Assembly (NCBI GenBank): GCA_027574665.1
Contig: CM050655.1
Coordinates: 5,456,001-5,520,000, forward strand
DNA length: 64,000 nucleotides
Reading direction: 5' to 3'
DNA from: Rhynochetos jubatus
Taxonomy: Eukaryota; Chordata; Aves; Eurypygiformes; Rhynochetidae
The notes beneath the pieces are model-generated. The model did not search any database, was not told where the DNA came from, and saw only the letters and a list, made by a program, of their open reading frames with translations. A program made the position numbers and the translations under genes. Shown here piece by piece: positions 13,791 through 25,000 of this stretch (position 1 is its first letter; every line of letters starts with the position of its first letter).

Positions 13791-13867
13791 CCCGCCCCGC
13801 CCACTCCCCTTCCGAGTGCACCAACGGGAGCGCGGCCACAGCTCCGCGTGCCCCGCCCCGCCCGCTG

Positions 13868-13872
13868 ATTGG
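13868..13872 (-). promoter_or_regulatory. CCAAT box (NF-Y type) on minus strand
   Basis: The plus strand reads CTGATTGGCC, which is GGCCAATCAG on the minus strand. It is followed downstream on that strand by GGGCGGGGCGGGGC (13851-13864) and further GC boxes at 13791-13802 and 13754-13762. Confidence 0.5.
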
Positions 13873-13963
13873 CCACCGCGCCCGCCCCTACCTGCGCGCG
13901 GGAGGGGGAGCGCCGCGGCCCGGCCGGCAACCGCCGAGCGACGGTGCGGGGGGCACGCCGGCC

Positions 13964-13975
13964 GCGCAGGCGCAC
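13964..13975. promoter_or_regulatory. NRF1-like site
   Basis: GCGCAGGCGCAC differs by one base from the palindromic NRF1 consensus GCGCATGCGC. Such sites are common in CpG-island promoters. Confidence 0.45.
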
Positions 13976-13995
13976 TGAGGCGTGGCGGAGGAAAA

Positions 13996-14015
13996 GGGGG
14001 GGGGGGGGGGGGGGG
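13996..14015 (+). repeat. uninterrupted run of 20 G
   Basis: Twenty consecutive G on the plus strand within the CpG island. The length is likely variable and prone to sequencing error. Confidence 0.9.
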
Positions 14016-14183
14016 AGTGGCCGTTGGCTTTTCCCGCGCAAACGCTCCCCCCGCCACACGCCCCCTCCCCTCAGCGAAGTCGCTCCCGCCGCCGCGGAGG
14101 CCTCTCCCGCCGCCTGCGAGGGGCGGCGGCGGCCGCTAAGCGCGTCCCCGGAAGGGGAAGTGCCGCGGCTTCGCCCGCCTGCC

Positions 14184-14205
14184 GGGAGGGAGGGAGGGAG
14201 GGAGG
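14184..14205 (+). repeat. GGGA tandem repeat, quadruplex-prone
   Basis: Five consecutive GGGA units ending in GG lie on the plus strand inside the promoter island. Four or more G3 tracts with single-base loops is the classical G-quadruplex pattern. Confidence 0.8.
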
Positions 14206-14504
14206 TCAGCGAAGCGAGAGTCGCGGGCGCAGCCCCCCCGGGGAGGCCTCAGGCCCCCTCCACCACACACCCACCCCACCCCCCCGCCCGCCTCACGCCC
14301 CAACCGTCGCCCGCGGGGGGTCCCTCCCCCCCACTCCGCCCCGTTGCGTCCCCTCGCGGTAGCCGGCCGCTGCCCCCGGTCCCTCCGGGCGGCTGCGGGG
14401 AAAGGCGGCGGGATGAGGAGGTGGGTCGGGAGCCGGGGAGGGGGGGAGGGAGAGGAGCGGGCCTCGCCGCGGCCCCGGAGCCCCCGCGCCGCCGCTCCCC
14501 TCAC

Positions 14505-14640
14505 CTGCCGCCGCCTCCTTCTTCCCTTCCTCTCTGTTCTTTTTCTCTCCTCGCCCCCCCTTTCCCTTGCTGGCTCCGCCTCAGCCGCCGGCTCTCTTCC
14601 CGTATTGTATGTTTCGATGGCGATGGCGGCGGCTCCTCTT
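14505..14640 (-). other. MACROH2A2: candidate MACROH2A2 non-coding exon 1 (distal)
   Basis: A consensus donor GGCGGCAG|GTGAGG lies at 14505/14504 on the minus strand. Upstream lies the GCCGCCATCGCCATCG sequence (YY1-like) at about 14615-14630, which often sits at transcription starts. The upper end is approximate. It may be an alternative to the proximal candidate. Confidence 0.35.
14615..14630 (+). promoter_or_regulatory. double GATGGCG motif (YY1-like)
   Basis: CGATGGCGATGGCGGC on the plus strand contains two overlapping matches to the GATGGC core of the YY1 motif. In plus orientation it also creates an in-frame ATG GCG ATG GCG, so it could mark the start of a divergent plus-strand transcript. 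Confidence 0.35.
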
Positions 14641-15292
14641 GAGGGGGGGTGGCAGGGGTTTCCTCCCGCTCCGCATACCGCCTCTAGGAGGAGTCACTGC
14701 AGCCCGGGCCTGCAACAACCCCCCCTATCGCTGCCGCCCTCCCAGACATCGCTCCGCTCCTCCTTGCCCGGGCCCCAGGGCCGCGGCTGCTGCCGCCTTC
14801 CCACAGCCCCCACCCCCCCTTTTCCATCACTGCACCCCCCCCACGCACGCTCAGCAGAAAGGGCTCCCCTGACCCCAGCCCCGAGAGCTGCTGGGGGAGC
14901 AGAAGGGAAGAAAGCCCGGCTTCCCATCCTTTCCCTGGTCACAGGATGGAGGAGTTTGGAGCCGTAGGGGTTTCTAGGGAGTCCCAGCTCGAGGGCAGCT
15001 TTTGAGGTGTCCTCCACCCACCCTGCCCGCTTATTGTTAGGAAGGGAGCCGCCCATCCCTATATCCCTTAAGGCAAGGTGACCTGTGCATCTTGCTAGGG
15101 AGCATCTAACCCAAATGTTCCAGCATCCCCAAACTGCCTTAAAACGGCCGTAACAAAGAGTACGGGCAGCTCTTTGTGTCTTGTTGGAGCGTTGAAGGCA
15201 TTCACGAGCTTCGCAACTCAGCCACGGGGGCCGCAAACTTAATTTGCTTTCTAAATGAAAGCTGAGGGTTATTATTCTTCTTTTCCCCACAG

Positions 15293-15945
15293 TTGCACAG
15301 ATTCAAGAGCTGGAGCTCTGCGATCTGCAGCGAGCGATTGTATGACGAGTCTCGCAGCATGTCTGTTGGCAGCGCCAAATACGCGATCGCGGGCCGATGC
15401 AAACAGAAGAGCGCAGGGCTACACCTCTTCAACTGACCTCGGGGATGTTTTTACACGAGACGCCCGGTATATATCGTTACTCCTGTACCCACGTCGTCAC
15501 GCTGATTTCACTTGAAAGGTATTTGGGGGCTATTGTAACGCGCTCTGAGATACCGTATTAACCCAGACCGCGCCAAGTCGCGTGCGAGGTTACTTTAGGA
15601 GGGTGGCTGGGAACAACGGAACAGGGTGATAGAGGGGCATCCATGCTTTCAGCTTTCCCTTTGTCGCTGTGCAAAAGAGAAATCGTAAAGATTCACTGGC
15701 TTCCTGCAGTTTGTTATTTTGGCTCTGCCAAAGTAAACTTTGGTGTCTGTCTACAATTGCATTTGGGATGCGCTGAAGTACTCCTTCAGGTTATATTAAT
15801 TGTGGACCACGCCGTCTCCTGAAGAAAGAGGGCACGACGTGGGACCCTGGGGCTTTCTCTCTGTGACCCTGGGGTGAAGCATTTCACTGGCAACAGCTGT
15901 ATTTTGACTGTCATTAAAACAGAAATAAAGGTGCTGTTTCACTTT
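15293..15945 (+). ncRNA. possible plus-strand divergent transcript exon beside the MACROH2A2 promoter
   Basis: On the plus strand a strong pyrimidine tract and acceptor (TTCTTCTTTTCCCCACAG, AG at 15291-15292) opens the segment. A possible donor AAAG|GTATTT lies at 15518/15519, and an AATAAA at 15924-15929 is followed by a GT-rich stretch. The segment sits about 0.7 kb outside the CpG island and points away from MACROH2A2. No conserved protein is evident: the open frame crossing it (86 codons) starts before the acceptor and has no domain. It may be a spliced long non-coding RNA or chance signals. Confidence 0.3.
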
Positions 15946-18779
15946 TTAAGCAAGTCATTCCGTGAGTAACGGATCTAACGCGTTTCTGTGGATTCATGCT
16001 TTGGAGTCTGTTCTTTTCCCCGCTTCTTTTTGAAAACAAGGTCAAAATGTTTTGAAACCGTCAGAGAAAAACCTCAACGTGTAGGAGTTTGAATTATTTT
16101 ACATGTAAGGGGGAGTCATGCTTGGATCTTCCCTGTTGAGACTTTGAATTTAGCGAAAAGCGATCTGTAGAATTTTAAGCGTAGTGAGCCCTGTTGGGAG
16201 GGTAGGGGGAACGCAAGGAGGATTGTTTCAAGTACAGTGCGTAAAAATGAAAGACAGTTTAAAAACCCGCGTGGCGAAGGAGGAAGAGCGTTTACAGTAT
16301 TCAGTTTCAAAATGCAAGTAATCCCCCAGCAGTCGTGCGTGGGGTACGTAGCTTTGTAATTAAAAACGATTTGAGATGAGGCAAAATAAGCATCGCAGAT
16401 TTTTTGAAAACATTCCCAGTTTCTGAACAGCAAATACTTGCTGCGTGATAACACAGACGTGTAGGAGGCCTTTCAAGAAAATAAAATCACGTCTTCTCTG
16501 AGACACACTTCGAACATTAGGACTGGTGTTTGCCAAAACACTTCTCCTGTTTATAAGCAACATTCTCCTTACATTCAGGCCTATCTTCAGCTTTAATTGT
16601 GTGGTTGTCACATCCTCCACGTAGCATCCCAGGAGCAGTCGCATCCCTGAGCTACTGCCAGTAGAGGAGGCATGAGAGAAGGGAATCTCCAGTTTTGCAG
16701 CTGGTTTCTACTATTGCTTACGTTATTGCTACGGGAATTACAGTCTGGGAAGAGTTTGTGTCGGGGGGAAGCCTGGAGAAAACCCCAATCCTTAGCTACC
16801 CTTGCAAAGGCTAAAGAATCGCCAGCGACCCACAAACTCTAACGTCATCTCCCTGCAGCAGGAGGCCGGAGGAAGCGGGAGTGCTGGAGAATGAGGGAGA
16901 AGAAGAGGTCAGAGCGTCGTAGTGCACCACGGGGTTTAATTTTTTTCAAGTCAGTCATAGTTGTCTGAACTTTTATACTAATTTTCCTACCTCTGTGGTT
17001 TGTAATTGTCCCACTATAAAATAAATTTCACCTCTTATTCCTTTCTCCAGTAGATACAGCTTATCCTTAACCTAAAAAAAGCATTGTATGTATGTTTTGC
17101 GTTGCTCCAAGTGTTTCTGGAAGATTCTGTGTTGCTTGGGACATAACCCTAAGCAATTTTTGAGTAGAACAGGTCAAAGCATGGCAGCACTTGGTCACAG
17201 CGGCCATATGTGCAGGCCCTTTAGGTCTAGTTGTTCAAGGAAGAATTGTCGCTCACCAGCATTCTTCCAGGCAAAAAATTTGCAGCGCTGAATCGAAAGC
17301 GAGCTTTCCCCAGTCAGCAGGAGTGGAGCCTGCCCTCGCTGGGTTGCGCAAAGACCATCTGCCAGTTGACTTCCCGACGCAAATACAATCTGTTACTCTG
17401 TCAAAATAAACAGCGTAGCTATTGAGGGAGCACTTCTAGACTGCTGACTGCCGAACTCTCCAGCTACTGGAAAAAACAGCCTGTTTGTGGCACACGCACT
17501 TTGGGGCGGGAGCTGTTGTATCTCAAACACGGCAATGAATGTTTCATGGCTTCAGAACCCGAGAGCTATGGCTTTACCCGTGCTTAGGCCAGGCAGGTGG
17601 CCAGGGTCGCCCTGGCCATGCGGTAACGTCAAGTGCTCCGAAAGCGCTAGCTTGTGGGCATATATAATCCGGGGATTTCATCAACTCGGTGTAAGCGTTG
17701 GCATGGCATTAGGATAACTAATACAATCAAAGCTGGAGTGTGTATATGTTATGGCAGTAGATAACATGTAATAACTTGAGTTCTGCAAATAATCTATGCT
17801 TTTGTAATGATGTTTTTTCCCCTCTTTGAGCCATTTTTTAACCCCTCCTTCCTGTTTCAGGAGCTGTTAGGTTAGTAGGTTGTTTTCTTCTTAAACCAGA
17901 AAAACTAAATCCTAACTTTGTTGGAGAATTCTTTTATAGCAGTGATTTTTAAATTAGATCATCCCACGTACAGATTCTGATGTGGTGTTTAAGGTAGTCT
18001 GAGGGTTAGGGCTCAGACTTCAGAAGTCACAGGTTAGCTAACGCTTAAGCAGGGAGGAGAGAGGGCTTTCCTGCCCGGACACCAACTGATTCTGAAAGTT
18101 AAATGCTGCTTATTAGCTTAAAAAAAAAAGTTAAAAAGTTAAAAGTGGTTTCATCCTTGTTATTTAAAATGAGCATTTTAATACTTCTTCCTTAAACACA
18201 TCAACGCAGACTGCAGAGATCATTGTCTTGACTCAATTATTTTAGTCATGTAAGTAAAAATACTAATTTAATACCAATATTGGAATAGTCGTGGTTACTC
18301 ACAATATTATATGGGGTTTTTTGGTCAACTAAAGGTTTACTAGTATATCTTTCAGAATTATGAGAAAAGAATAAGGGAACAAACCCCAGGAAATAACGTT
18401 GCATTCAGTTGAGGAAGACGCTGTGGGATTCCTCTCCACGGAGGAGGATTCTTCTCTGAAACAATAGCCAGGTGTAGGGAAAAGCAGTGTGGCCATCGCT
18501 TGTACGGAGCGGCTTCTCTGAAGAATTAAACGGGTTAGGACTTTTAGCTAAGAAAACTGAGGGGTGATATGAGAAAGGGCACAGCTGATTCTCTTGGCTT
18601 GTTGCCCTCTGCTTCCAAAGGAATGCAATTTTGATATTCTCTCATAAAACAAACCTATTCCACTTTCTGAGCTTAAGGAAAAAGGGATGGATAAAGTGAT
18701 AACTCAGCGAGTTGTGCATTTGGCCACAGATTAACATGATAGCCAAGCACTGCCAACCTAAGGGGCAGAAAAACCTCCA
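15946..18779. other. intergenic sequence, no gene seen
   Basis: This is AT-richer sequence upstream of the macroH2A2 promoter. No open frame has domain character, and there is no repeat that I recognise. A plus-strand ATAAAATAAA near 17017 could act as a poly(A) signal but has no supported transcript. Confidence 0.6.
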
Positions 18780-19224
18780 GAGGAGCCCATGAGGATGCTC
18801 CAAGGGCTGGAGCCCCTCAGCCATGGGGACAGGCTGGGAGAGTTGGGGGGTTCAGCCTGGAGAAGGGAAGGCTCCAGAGAGACCTTATAGCCCTTTCCAG
18901 TGCCTGGGGGGTACAGGGAAGCTGGGGGGTGGGGATTTTTACAAGGGACTGTAGTGACAGGACAAGGAGTAACAGGTTTAAACTGAAAGTGGGGAGATTG
19001 AGATTGGACAGCAGGAAGAAATTCTTCATTAAGAGGGCAGTGAGACACTGGGACAGGTTGCCCAGAGAAGCTGTGGGTGGCCCATCCCTGGAAGTGTCCA
19101 AGGCCAGGCTGGATGAGGCTGGGAGCAACCTGGGCTAGTGGAGGGTATCCCTGCCCATGGCAGGGGGTGGGACTGGGGGGGCTTTAAGGTCCCTTCCAAC
19201 CCAAACCCTTCTGGGATTTTTATA
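18780..19224 (+). mobile_element. CR1 LINE, 5'-truncated 3' tail (longest copy)
   Basis: About 445 bases match the CR1 3' region: GGATGCTCCAAGGGCTGGAG, then GAGAGACCTTATAGCCC, the AGGAAGAAATTCTTC block, GGTTGCCCAGAGAAGCTGTG, AAGGCCAGGCTGGATGAGG, and a decayed terminal TCTGGGATTTTTATAA. Short broken frames only. It lies in intergenic DNA. Confidence 0.95.
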
Positions 19225-19689
19225 AAGCAAAAGTGACCTTAAAGCCTTATGGAATTCTAGAAATCCTGTGTTTCAACCCAAACACATTCGTTTTTCTATA
19301 TAACTTAATGCATCACTCACTGTTAAAAATCCAGATCCTTGAGGATTTTGTCTCGTGATCCCTCTACCCCAAGGAGGTCAGGAGCCCGGCACTTAGTGGT
19401 GCTGTCTGGCAACTCAAGAGCTAGAGGTTCTTCAGCAAATCACTTCCGTTCCAAGGAATCGCCTCTGTGTCACCACACGTGTTCCCTTTGGGCTGACACA
19501 GAAACAAACCTGGGCCTCCAGCAGACTGTCCCCGATCCAGCCATCTAGTTCCGCAGACCTGGTGACAGCAGTCTTTTCGAGGCCTCTGCCACCCTGTCCC
19601 GCAGTCACTGGGAGTGACTGGCAAAGAGCAGATGGCATGATTGCCTCGGGATATTAACTTAAACCCCCCCCCCCTCGAATGGGAAGGCG
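19225..19689. other. intergenic spacer, nothing recognised
   Basis: No gene or repeat was recognised apart from a C run at about 19664-19674. Confidence 0.5.
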
Positions 19690-19830
19690 ACGTGTAAGTG
19701 AATTCACGGTTTATTGTTTGCATTGGCTGTCGTTTACAAAAGACAGAAATGCCGTGTCAGTGAAGAGGTATTTTTATAAAAGGGAGAAGAAAGTATGTAC
19801 ACCATATGTAACAAATGCAAACTGTACTGG
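19690..19830 (-). ncRNA. possible 3' end of an unannotated minus-strand transcript
   Basis: Read on the minus strand, this stretch has the look of a 3' UTR end. It has a Pumilio-type TGTACATA (plus 19793-19800), a T/A-rich body and a canonical AATAAA (plus 19710-19715) placed before GC-containing flank. There is no recognisable gene upstream of it in the 9 kb to COL13A1. It could be the tail of a long non-coding RNA, a distal COL13A1 end, or chance. Confidence 0.3.
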
Positions 19831-20640
19831 AATAGGTATGGCACACGGATAGAAAGCCCGCTAAAACATCGACACGAAGGAGTGCAACGTGAGGCACAGG
19901 GGATTCGTCAGACTCCTCTTGGAAAATGACGGGATGACACTGTAAACAGTGTCACGTTCCCCATCGCACCAACTGTCCAGCCCAAGACATTTTTCATTAG
20001 CCTGCTGCCTGATTTTTCAGCCCTCCTTCCATTTTCCAAAAGTCCACTCCCCAGATTAACTTCCTCCTGGAATCATCACTCTCATAACGACGTAGGGAAT
20101 AGGCTGAGGTATTTACACGGCGATACGCCGCTCTCGCTGAGCGGTGTTCATCCTAAGATCAAACAGCACCTCCAAATAAGATAGGCACTGTTGACTGCCT
20201 CCGCTAAATGGATCCTTGGTGACGAAGCACATAGTGTTTCCGTCTTTCCCAGGAAGGTGGAAATGCTTTAAAGGCGCTAGAATGAAGCGACACCTTACTT
20301 GTACAAAGCTGAACTTGCGATGCACAAGTTCTTTGGGTGTACCCCCAGTTTCAAGGACAGGTGTGCTTTCATTTAACTCACTGGCTTAGTTCATGGACAC
20401 AGGAAATAGGGGACTCGAGGCAGGTTTTGTCCCGAGATAAAATTTCACAAGCTAGTTTTCCTTCCTGCGGTTGGAAATCATTTAACTGAATCCCTTTCCT
20501 CACATACGTTAAGCGTCCTTTAGCGTCTTTTTGATTTTTAATCACACTGAGAAAAATATTCGCTTAAAAACTTAATAGCGGACAAAAATATTTATAAAGA
20601 AAAGCAAAATGATAACAATATTTCATTCCTGTTCTGATCG

Positions 20641-21720
20641 GTGACTCCTTACGGCGCAGCTACCTCTGCTTTTCTAAAATATTGCTAGAAACGGTCGATA
20701 CGGAACCCGGAATTTCCGGGATGAAAAGGCGAAACGCGACAACGTTACGGCATTACCAAGAAAAAGCAAACGCGCGTTTTGGCTGAGGAAGCTCCGGCCG
20801 AGGTTGCGAAGCTTGTGCGAAAGAGCAGCCCTTTGTTCTCTTCATTCTAGCAATTATCTGGTGTGGAATTCTTTTTGAAGGTCAAAAAATTCCAAGTAGC
20901 TAAACTACGTCAAAAGGAGTTGAAATACCGTCTTCGAATCAGCACGACGGCGGTAAAATAACGACCGCTAACATCACAGCATTACATTAACGAACGCCAA
21001 ACAACATTGGAGGTTTTGTGTACAGGCTGAAAAGTTCAATATATAAAAAAAAAAACAACAAACAACCAAAAAAAGGTGTAAAAAGTGTATTCAGGTTTAA
21101 ATGTCTCTGTCAATCAGTGTTTAGAACCGAGAGACGCAGAAACAATGCCCTGTGAAGATTTACGCGCAACTCGTCGCTTTACTACAGCTCTGTTAAATAG
21201 CGCACGTTCCGTGCCACCGACGGAAGAAGTAACATCTCTCTTGGAAAACTCAAGGCAAGCAGACACGTAACAACAAATTGCTTCAGAAATCGTTCTCCTG
21301 CGGGGATTAGGTCATCAGCGTTTGACTAGAGTTAGCCGACGATGAGCGGAACTTCGACAGGAAGCGGCCCAGTAACAAAGCATTTGCTGTCCAAATCGTA
21401 CGAAGATGAGAAACGGGTAGCGCCAATGACACGAGTGTGGTGAAACTACCCCAGGGAGGTGGGTTTCTGTCGCTGCGAGGGCTCTGAGTGGGGGACAAGA
21501 GCAGTACATTCATCCGGCACAGCGTGCCCTAGAGCGTCTTGCACCGGCGCCGCGTTCCGTAAGGGTACTTTTAAAGGAAATCGCAGCATGGGGCACGATG
21601 GAGCTTTGGCTCGCAGTGCTAAACAGCCTCTGAACAGGCGAACTGGATCCCCGCTAGATGAAACGGAGCCGGGTGGTGAGCTCCAGCGGCACGCCTCACG
21701 CGCCCGAACTGGTGATGGCA
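20641..21720. promoter_or_regulatory. CpG-dense, moderate-GC intergenic patch
   Basis: By hand I count about 29 CpG in 20641-21000 while the segment is only about half GC. Density stays high to about 21720. This is far above what methylated vertebrate DNA normally keeps, so the patch is probably unmethylated in the germ line. No coding frame or known repeat accounts for it. Its function is unknown. Confidence 0.45.
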
Positions 21721-21764
21721 GCCAGCCCACTGGGCCAGACTGGAGCAGTCAAAAACCTCCTGGA

Positions 21765-22016
21765 ACAAGGTTGAAAATTGAAAGCGGGGAGATTGAGATT
21801 GGACATCGGGAAGAAATTCTTCCCGGAGAGGGTGGGGAGGCACTGGGACAGGTTGCCCAGAGAAGCTGTGGGTGCCCCATCCCTGGGAGTGTCCAAGGCC
21901 AGGCTGGATGAGGCTTGGAGCAACCTGGGCTAGTGGAGGGTGTCCCTGCCCATGGCAGGGGGTGGGACTGGGGGGGCTTGAAGGTCCCTTCCGACCCAAA
22001 CCATTCCATCATTCTA
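21765..22016 (+). mobile_element. CR1 LINE, 5'-truncated 3' tail
   Basis: About 250 bases: AATTGAAAGCGGGGAGATTG, GGAAGAAATTCTTCCC, GGTTGCCCAGAGAAGCTGTG, AGGCCAGGCTGGATGAGGC, and an end CCATTCCATCATTCTAAGG. It directly abuts the CpG-dense patch. Confidence 0.95.
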
Positions 22017-25000
22017 AGGTAGTTCCTTGCCGGGGCCGGTTTTGTCCTTCAGACCTACGCTTCTCATGCTGCACCCATCGGTAGCGCAGATACAGCCTGT
22101 AACTCGGGTGCTGCGCGTTGTTCCGCTGAGAACCCCGTGGCATCTGCCAGCCTTCCCCATAAATCCCATCCCGTTACTGTGCCGTTCGCATCTGGAGTCA
22201 GTTTTGCATCATCAAAACCATGAGAACGTTGCGGAGTCAGGCCGTTGCACCCCACATCAAAGGGACGCGCTCTCAGTCCTCCTTTTATTGGAGGGCTGGG
22301 ACAGGACACAGGACACACATGACAATGACAGTGCTCTGCCCCAGTTTCACCCATCTTTAAACTTAAAACTGCGAGGGAGAAGGAATAATAGAGTGATGCC
22401 GTTGGGGCAGAGAAGCGGAAAGAATGATTGAGGGCAAGTGCCGAGAAGCAGCCTAGATTAGGCCACTGGAGGCCTCCGCTACCCAGGCCTCGTTTGCTGC
22501 TTCTGCTCCACCCTCGCTTGGTACCTCTGCCTTCGGCGCGCTCGCAGACCCCCAGTCCGCACCCAGCTCCTGGGACAGCACGCTTCCTTCAGAATACTCC
22601 CCGAAAAGGGGAAACCGCTCAGTCCGCGGCGCCGCTGGTGGTGCGCGACACCGGGGAAAAGCCAATCTTTGCAGGAGAGGGGAAGGGCAGATTTACTGAA
22701 GCAACGTTTTGAAACATTACTGTAAGAAAACAATGGAATTACCACAAAAATGGAATTTCACACTCCCAGCAAACCCCTGCCAGAGGCAACGGACTAGCAA
22801 AGAGTTGAAAGCCAGAACATGAGTTCCGCTCCGCAAGTTCCGCAGCCAGTCCTCTCACACCTACCCAGGTATGTCTAACCTGCTGAACTCTGCCTGACAT
22901 CACCTCAACAAAGCCACGTTTCGCAGGAAAAAAGAAGGTTTAGCAGGTTATCTTTAAAAAACATCTGCCACACTCTGACTAATTCCGGGTGTTAAAAAAA
23001 AAAACCAGCAAATTGATTAAATAACTTCAACGAGCAAACAAAATCCTAAGGCAGCTACAGAGCTGAACTGGCCCTGCTGGCTAGCATTTCACACAGTCCA
23101 CTCCAAAACGGTCCACAAACACCTACAAGGTTACTCCGTGGGTTGCCATGAGTTCATCAGGGCAACGTTTGACCGTGAAGGGGTACGGGAAGGAAGGATA
23201 GCAGGGGGGAGAGATAATAGAAGGGAGTGGAAAAACAATCAAGATGTGGCTGACAGATATTTTCTGAAAATGCAGAAAAGAAGGTAGCCACTTTGCCTGG
23301 GACAAAGACATCTGGGTGCAAAAGGAACGAAAACGGGGCAAGGGGGGAAAAATACAAATACCCACAAGAAAGGGTAACAGAAAGGGAGAAGCTCATCCAG
23401 CAAAGCATTTGGATGTAGGCTCGGTGTGAAGCGCGGCCTAAAGATAAGCTTGAACGGGAGCACGTTGCTGGATGTTGAGGAGGGAAAACAATGGCAAGCA
23501 ACAGCGATCCTTTAATATGTGACTGCTGACAGCTTCCCTTTTCCCAGAAAACACGGGGGTTTTAATTGCTGATTCAGAGCTTTCTAGCTAAGCCTGAGAT
23601 CTCGGGCTGTAGAATGCTGCTGGAGAGGACACAGCAACTCCTGCCAGACTAACAGCTGTATGACAGACCACCGAAGGTCAGAAGGGACCGGTTTGGATCC
23701 ACCGGTCCGTAACATAGCCCTTTTGAATTTTGTAAATGTAAATTAAGCATTTTGGAGAGACCATTTTGTCGGGGAGCGGTCACTGGTACCTGGTCCCTAG
23801 GCGTGGCCGGTGTGGATATGTTTATTCCCACTAAAACTGGTTTGCCTATGGAAAGCCCTGTTTTACTACTGCACTTCAGGAGGAAAGACACAATAGGAAT
23901 GTCCTCAGGACATTTGGGGTGTGGAACTTTTACAAACTTATTCCAAAAGCCCATTAAAAATATACGTAAAAGAAAACACAAAAAAAAACCAGAAAAGAGC
24001 AAACAAATCGCTCCCAGAAAATCGTTAATACAAACAAAAGTAACATTATCAAACTATATATATATAATTGTTTTCATTAAAAAGGAAGAAGGAAGAAAAA
24101 AAAAAAGCACGCCTACCGCCTGCAGTTCTGGTCAGGTTCTCCCCTTCTTCCCCCACAAGCAGAAATAAAAAAATACAAATAAGATAAATTAACTCTTCCA
24201 TTCGCCTGGTTCCTAACGGAAGCAATTTCTTCCCCTATCACTCTATGGACTGCATACATCGGTTGGAAGCCTCAACACAAAACCCATGCAATTCTTCAGA
24301 TAAAACTTGAGAGTAGAGTACGTTTTTCCCTGCTCTTTACAATCCCGGAATTATTTTAGCCACGGACTCTGCCTGCGCTGGTGAGAGGAGGCGGGTGCCG
24401 TGTAGAGATGTCCCGAGCAGAAGGTCAGGATTATTCCAGCTGAGTTGGCCAAGGGTGTTTGAGCGAAGGTTATTGTCTTCTAAAGCAGAGCCAGTCCCAG
24501 AAAGGCATCACTTTCGAACTTGAAATCAAGCCCCCTGAACTGCTTATCATTTCATTCTGCCTAATGATTAGAGAATACCATTCATTAACTCTCATAACGG
24601 CCCTGATCCACCAGAGTACTTCAATATGCAAACAGAATATATGCGGGAATCACACGCTCGCAGTTAAGTATGTGTTTTAGTGCTTGGGGTGGATGGGGTT
24701 CCCAACACACTTACTGAAGTAGAAGTGTTACAAGTCACGTGCGTAAGATCTGTACTTAATTAATTTTAGGGGTTTTTAATAAATTGCAAGAGCCGTGGTG
24801 GAAAGCCACTGCAGAGTCCGTGTGGCTTTAACCTTCAGCAATGGGAACCGAGCGAGGGATGGCAGTCGGTACACAGTATCCCAAGTTGTCTGTTCTGCCC
24901 TCCAAGCAGCTGGGGAGCGTCCTCTGTGCCCCTCAGCACTTTGCCAGACCTTTATTTCCCTTCAGTGAATTCACTATCAAAACACACAACAGCGGAATTT

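Larger units (their letters stand above)
13500..14900. promoter_or_regulatory. MACROH2A2: CpG island, MACROH2A2 promoter region
   Basis: This 1.4 kb block is extremely GC- and CpG-rich, unlike both flanks. It contains an inverted CCAAT box, several CCCCGCCCC GC boxes, an NRF1-type site, GATGGCG repeats and G-runs. There are good minus-strand splice donors at 13743-13744 and 14503-14504, which would serve as ends of a non-coding exon 1. No TATA box was seen. Its position 5.4-6.2 kb upstream of the macroH2A2 start codon fits the known gene layout with a non-coding first exon. Confidence 0.85.

Noticed and set aside
13869-14642. 257-codon plus-strand open frame in the CpG island
   Set aside because: GC-rich DNA rarely contains stops; the product is Pro/Arg/Gly low-complexity with no domain.
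21459-21911. 150-codon plus-strand frame next to the CpG patch
   Set aside because: Its second half is CR1 tail sequence and the first half has no recognisable domain.
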